Assembly (NCBI GenBank): GCA_023974075.1
Contig: CM043789.1
Coordinates: 42,874,832-42,938,831, forward strand
Direction of reading: 5' to 3'
Length of the DNA: 64,000 nucleotides
From: Chaenocephalus aceratus
Taxonomy: Eukaryota > Chordata > Actinopteri > Perciformes > Channichthyidae
Below the pieces are notes generated by a model, which saw nothing but the letters and a program-made list of their open reading frames with translations, searched no databases and was not told the DNA's origin. Of this stretch, positions 59,628 through 64,000 are shown in pieces. How positions within the stretch are numbered: the stretch's first letter is position 1; the number at the start of each line of letters is the position of its first letter. Position numbers and translations under genes: made by a program.

Positions 59628-60117
59628 CGAGGGAACTGGTAGTGGTAAAAGTATGTTCTGGGTTTTAGGGCATACGTCGAAATCAGTCGCATTGACCCGA
59701 AGACACATTTTGAGTTGTATACACTGTTGGAAAGAGGAGATTCCTAGCTTTCTAATCATATCAGGATTGTTTTTGTACTCCAAATATTAAACGAAATATG
59801 TCATTATATAATGACTGTCACCGAGTCATCATTTTGAGAAAAAGGCCTTCAAAGTTTCCTCTTCTCTGGAACCCATCGATCTGATTGGTTATTAGCAAAT
59901 TATCAAAATACTACGGAGGGAAGATATTTTCGTTTGGATTACTGGTCTGGGGGAAGCTCACGAGTGTGTGTGTATATGTGTGTATACGTGTGTGTGTTTG
60001 TGTGATTTTGCGTTTGTGTGTATTGTGTTTGTTTCCCGGGGAAAACCCTCACGAGAAACACCGGCTGTTGTTCTGCCTGCTGTGTGACGTCAAGTTACTC
60101 CGTTCTCCGCTTGTCAT
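59628..60117. other. Unassigned stretch, no gene recognised
   Basis: GT-rich around 59964-60030; no domain. Confidence 0.5.
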
Positions 60118-60450
60118 TAAGCTTCAAAGCTGTATTTATCATCTGAATTTGCCGAAACAAGTTTAATATTCTGAAAGCCAAGACTTTGAGCAGGTCTCCC
60201 TTGAAAAAGAGATCAATTGATCTCAAGGGATTCACCTGGATAAATAAAGGTTTGAAACTGTCACGGACCCTGCCGTGTTATCTATGATTACTCTACGCTT
60301 ACATTCATAATGTCAGCCGGAGGGGGGGGCGGCGCTGCGGAACAGCAGGGTGCGAGTGAGAGCTGTCAGCTTCCCTTTACAAGCTTCAAACATGTATTTA
60401 TCGTGTGGTTTTGGAAATAAAAGTTTCATATTCTGAAAGCCAAGACTTTG
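60118..60450 (+). repeat. Local duplicate block with a LINE tail between copies
   Basis: 60118-60186 and 60378-60450 share AAGCTTCAAA, TGTATTTATC and TATTCTGAAAGCCAAGACTT. Between them is a LINE 3' end (60190-60258) with CTCCCTTGAAAAAGAGATC, the 16-bp palindrome GAGATCAATTGATCTC (60207-60222) and GGATAAATAAAGGTTTGAAA. The LINE end is of the same family as 49600-50050. Confidence 0.6.
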
Positions 60451-60577
60451 TTTATTTAAAATCAAACAAAACACCGAACCCCGAAAAACTAGTTTTTTAC
60501 ACAAATCCACATTTATTTAGAAATTAGCCGTTACGACTTCCGACTGATTTCGATAGAGCGGGTCACATATTAATCAA

Positions 60578-60646
60578 TCAATCAAAGCTTATTTATGCAG
60601 CCCAATATCAAACATGTTATATTTGTCAGATGGCTTTACAGTGTAT
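60578..60646 (-). mobile_element. L2-type LINE tail, minus strand
   Basis: AATCAATCAATCAAAGCTTA then TTTATGCAGCCCAATATCAA is the reverse complement of TTGATATTGGGCTGCATAAA with a GATTGATTGATT tail. Confidence 0.65.
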
Positions 60647-61300
60647 CAGTGGCGAACCGTCAGGGCCTTCAAGGTATTCAGAGAATACCCCGGAACACTC
60701 AGATAAAACAAACAACAAATCGATTCAATTATATAAATAAAATGTAATAAAATGAATAAATGAGAATGGTATCCGTGTTGTTGATCTGTAATATCACAGT
60801 GTTACGTTGATTTGTTTGTCCTTCTTGGACCATGCACTACGCATTTCAGTAGAAAGAAAGCAACCAATCAGATCTTGTTCTGGGTCTCTGGGTAGAATAT
60901 CCTTCAAGGTATTCTACATCCTTGATCGAATGCCCTGGCCGTTGCACTGAGTGAGAGCGTACGTTTGGACTGACAGTTTGATCAAACCAATCAGATATTG
61001 ATTTGTAGCTAATGGGCGTGTTCTTTCAGAGTTCCCCTCGATTCCAGGGTACTCTAGAAGGCCCGCTAGTTATCTGGCTCGAGACAGAGGATCTAGATGA
61101 ATGTGACGAAGCAATTCATGCCGTTTTATTGTTTTTAACGTTGAAATGACAAGTACAACAAGTGAAGAGGAAGTTGTTGCAGAATTGTTGTGAGTACCCT
61201 TTTCAAGACGACAATTCAGTGAAAAGACGGCGGCGGCGGGGTGTGTGTGTCTACAGAAGGTTCAGTTGTGATAGACACGGTTTGCCACTGCAGTTAATAC
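60647..61300 (+). mobile_element. 5' portion of a hAT-type transposon
   Basis: Begins CAGTGGCGAACCGTCAGGG, a terminus I associate with autonomous teleost hAT elements, and extends through a leader to a short transposase-like start at 61146. No right terminus was found. The sequence after about 61300 (ACACCCTCTGTCTTTAGAC) resembles a minus-strand L2-type UTR scrap, so the element is truncated. Confidence 0.45.
61146..61238 (+). pseudogene. Possible hAT transposase N-terminus with in-frame stop
   Basis: ATG at 61146 opens MTSTTSEEEVVAELL, a TGA follows, then the same frame continues VPFSRRQFSEK. The F-S-R-R-x-F-x-E-K string resembles the segment before the TTF-type zinc finger of some hAT transposases. 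The next codons enter a CGG repeat. An alternative reading is that GTGAGT at 61190 is a splice donor ending a first exon. Short and tentative. Confidence 0.35.
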
Positions 61301-62742
61301 AGAATACGACACCCTCTGTCTTTAGACATTCACATTGAACATAACTCATTGAACAGAAATCAACAGAAGTGTCAGAAAACAAAACCCTCTCTTTTTCCTC
61401 CGTACCCACATCTCTAAAAACGGGGGAACAACGGAGCTGATCCAGATTTGCGTCCGATATGACGTAATATCTGAAGTGTGGGCTGGCTTTACGCCCACGG
61501 CCCTATCAGAAACGTCGCTATCAGAAACAATGCACAACGTGTTTTGGACGTGGTATGGTCTGTGTTTACATTAGCAAGCATCGCTAACACTCAGAGCTAA
61601 CCTATATGGAGAGAGCATGTGTAACAAAGCAGGATATCAAAAGGAACTCACCTTGTGGTAAACCTGAGAGAGAAAAATACTGTTTCAGAAATAATGCTTG
61701 ATGTGGCGTTTAACCACGGCAGCATTTAGCTGAGTGTCTGGGTAGAAACCTCTCTTCCCAGAGAAGAAGGGGCGTGGCCAGCAGCAGCTCGGCAACATTT
61801 AAAGCTACGGCCCAGAATCACTTCAGAGACATGTTTTTAGAGACCTATAATATATGCCTAAAAAGCAGCCCTTTAACCCGATGTTCCTGTTCCCAGCAGC
61901 GGCAACAACAAACCACCTGAGGTCCGTTTATAACAGAGCTGAAAGTCAGACCGTTTGGGAACTAATCACCTGCCGTCAACAACCGATTTGATTTCTACAC
62001 TCCCCTTATATTCAACAGATGTGATTTTGTTTACATACATCTGGCCTTGAAACTTCAAAACATCAACACAAGATGAGAGGTCGATTACAGCCTTTCAACG
62101 TCGCATGTAACTTCACGAGACGGTACAGAAACAAACATCTCAACAACAATTGATCAGTGACAGGCTCTGATTGTGGAGCTCTCGAGATGCTTGTGAGTAT
62201 TGTTGATTAATGCTTCCTAGTTCGGGCTTCTTGACACATTAGAATGATGTAATGTTAAAAATAGAAATTCAGCAGATATCAACAGAGAGTACAATAGATT
62301 GTGTAACAGGAAAGGAAAGATAGATGATGGCGTGTAATCAAAACAACTCCATTATAGTCAGAGAACATTAATCCACACGATTGCTCCAGGAGGAAATAGT
62401 CCAATCTTAATCTTGCCGAAACAAGGCAGAGGCAGACCCTCGTGAAGCGCTTTGAGCACCAGGAAAAGCTATATAAATCACATGTCTTATTATTATTATT
62501 CAGCCACGACATCCGTCACCACCACAGACGGGCTCTTAATCATTTCATAATGAGTTCCTTAAAACAGAGCAAAGCCACATTTCCCCTAATTTCACTTTGA
62601 CGTTAAACGTTTGAGAGTTTGAGAAGAGATAAGCCAGCACAGACATGTCCGTATTAAACCAAAGCTTAACTTTATGAACGGCCAGGAAAGTAAACACTGG
62701 TAGGAATGTGAAATAAAACTGTACCAGTATTAGAATATGATT
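61301..62742. other. Unassigned stretch of about 1.4 kb, no gene recognised
   Basis: Frames of 63-77 codons without domains. 62445-62500 (CGCTTTGAGCACCAGGAAAA, GCTATATAAATCACATGTC, (ATT)n) looks like a LINE 3' end on the plus strand. Confidence 0.45.
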
Positions 62743-63260
62743 CAAGATTCAAGACATTTATTGTCATGCACAGTAAACAGACAGTTACACCGTGCAATGA
62801 AAATTGTACTTTGCTAGTCCACCAAGTGAAATACAGGAATAGAAGATAGATAGAACTTTTATTTGTCATTGTACAAGTACAACGAAATTACAACAGACTC
62901 AAGGTGCCAACACGCAACAACAAGACAATAAAAAACAACAAGACAATATAAAAACAACAAGACAATATCAAAACAATAAATGGGACTTAAAAAAAGGGAA
63001 TATGTACATAAATAAATAATAGATAGATTAAAATTGCACGATTCCCCTCGTATTACACGGAAGGTTTATATAATTTAAATATTAGCAGCGTTTAGTGCAC
63101 ATATGGCCCTGGGAAAGAAACTGAATTTGAGTCTGTTAATATATAAATAAATACGTTTGGCACACGGCAACAGCAGCATATAAGGGCACATAAGTAGTCT
63201 AAAGATATATTTAAATAGTATATAAATAGTTGTATTGCACATGGTTCACAGTGTATAACA
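62743..63260 (-). mobile_element. Two LINE 3' ends, minus strand
   Basis: 62743-62845 (CAAGATTCAAGACATTTATT, GTGCAATGAAAATTGTACTT) and 62848-63260 (GATAGATAGAACTTTTATTT, GTACAACGAAATTACAACAG) are reverse complements of LINE ends, the second with a (CTAT)n tail. A tandem AACAACAAGACAATA unit (about four copies) lies at 62917-62975. Confidence 0.55.
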
Positions 63261-63425
63261 TATTGCACGTCAGAACACAAGTACACTGTGCATTGTTAAA
63301 GTATAGTGTGAGTGGTGATATGGGTCAGCTTTACAAAGTGAGCTAAACAGCGTACCATATTTTCAAGATTTCATGAATTGAAACGTTTCACCTCGCTTGA
63401 AGCCAGGAAAAGGCTCTGCGACCTT
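63261..63425. other. Unassigned short stretch
   Basis: Nothing identified. Confidence 0.5.
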
Positions 63426-63431
63426 TGACCT

Positions 63432-63971
63432 GTGCTGGACTCTGGTGATCTGGTCTATATGAAAGCACCTGCCCATTGCCTGGAACAGTTAGATGCTGCG
63501 TATCACAGCGCTCTGAGATGTGTGACTAACTGTAAAGCACTGACTCATCACTGTACCCTGTACGCCAGGGCAGGTCTGCCTCCACTAACTGCACGGAGGC
63601 TCAGTCACTGGTTCATGTTCATCTATAAAGCCATGTTGGGTAAACTACCTTTTTATATCTGCTCTCTGATCTCTCAACGAATTGAAAGTACGTATTGCCT
63701 GAGATCTCATGATGTGGTTTTATTAAATGTGCCAAGTGCTAGGACTGTCTTAGGGAAGAAAGCTTTCAGTGCAGCTCCACTAAAGTGGAACAGTCTGCAA
63801 ACCTGTTTGAAACTGAGCACTTTGGTTCCCCTGCATCACTCTGAAACTCGGCTGACATGCTGCTTGATACTCATGGTACCCGTCACTGTGAATAGAGTCT
63901 GTAAACTGTACATTATGTTGTGTGTCGTCCTTATTGTTGTTCTGTTGTTGTTATGTTACAGGTCACCCTGA
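63432..63971 (+). pseudogene. LINE ORF2 C-terminal domain
   Basis: 179 codons open without an ATG (first codon GTG), so a 5'-truncated ORF2. Motifs: LDSGDLVYMKA (1-12), LDAAYHSALRCVTN (20-33), THHCTLYARAGLPPLTARR (39-57), MFIYKAMLGKLPFYI (63-77) and SARTVLGKKAFSAAPLKWNSL (103-123). These blocks follow the reverse transcriptase in teleost jockey/CR1-group LINEs. The UTR begins within the open frame: the stretch at 63959-64000 already matches the GGTCTCCCTTGAAAAAGAG tail of 49600-50050 and 60190-60258. It continues beyond the window. Catalytic domains absent. Confidence 0.75.
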
Positions 63972-64000
63972 AGAAGAGATATTTTGATCTCAAGGGGCTT

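Overview
This window is repeat-rich, non-coding DNA from a ray-finned fish, most likely a percomorph teleost (inference). The evidence is dense (GT)n/(CA)n microsatellites, an L2-type LINE, a Rex3/RTE-like LINE, many hAT and TTAA-target non-autonomous DNA transposons, a Tc1-like relic and tRNA-derived SINEs. I found no host protein-coding gene, no rRNA and no free-standing tRNA gene. Nearly all long open frames are artefacts of tandem repeats or pieces of transposon genes. One assembly gap of 100 Ns lies at 14340-14439.

Layout. 1-1.1 kb: a 37-bp minisatellite inside a TTAA-target transposon that enters from the left edge; a second copy of the same transposon type is at 19.9-21.1 kb. 1.2-4.1 kb: a SINE broken by a hAT, LINE 3' fragments and a MITE. 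8.0-8.4 kb: a TTAA MITE, with relatives at 36.7 and 38.4 kb. 9.1-11.8, 15.1-17.1 and 53.2-54.6 kb: three copies of one hAT family, each carrying a different 37-bp minisatellite. Two of them contain an LTR-like insertion, and the third preserves the empty site. 17.6-18.7 kb: stacked LINE 3' ends. 21.8-25.1 kb: the best-preserved gene, an L2-type ORF2 with endonuclease remnant and reverse transcriptase, broken by two one-base frameshifts, followed by a complete 3' UTR and a TTGA tail.

25.1-26.6 kb: a Tc1-like element with long terminal inverted repeats. A 26-codon transposase scrap remains, and most of the interior is a degenerate telomere-like array. 26.8-28.1 kb: a hAT that received first a short two-hairpin element (20-bp target duplication) and then another hAT encoding a BED zinc finger. 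28.5-30.6 kb: two inverted LINE 3' ends, one split by an LTR-like insertion. 31-36 kb: a second copy of the two-hairpin element, microsatellites and a GT-flanked repeat. 36.5-37.5 kb: a hAT containing a TTAA MITE. 37.5-44.4 kb: LINE tails, two SINEs and an L2 3' UTR with a large TTGA tail. 46.4-50.5 kb: further hATs, including a hAT nested in a hAT with a LINE fragment inside. 51.5-52.6 kb: LINE ORF2 on the minus strand. 55.4-56.4 kb: Rex3-like ORF remnant. 60.6-61.2 kb: 5' part of an autonomous-type hAT. 63.4-64 kb: LINE ORF2 C-terminus leaving the right edge.

The parts do not form a pathway. They form an insertion history that can be read from target-site duplications: LINE-type machinery explains the SINEs, hAT transposases explain the 8-bp duplications, and unidentified transposases explain the TTAA copies. 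Family names were assigned from motif memory only; no database search was possible.
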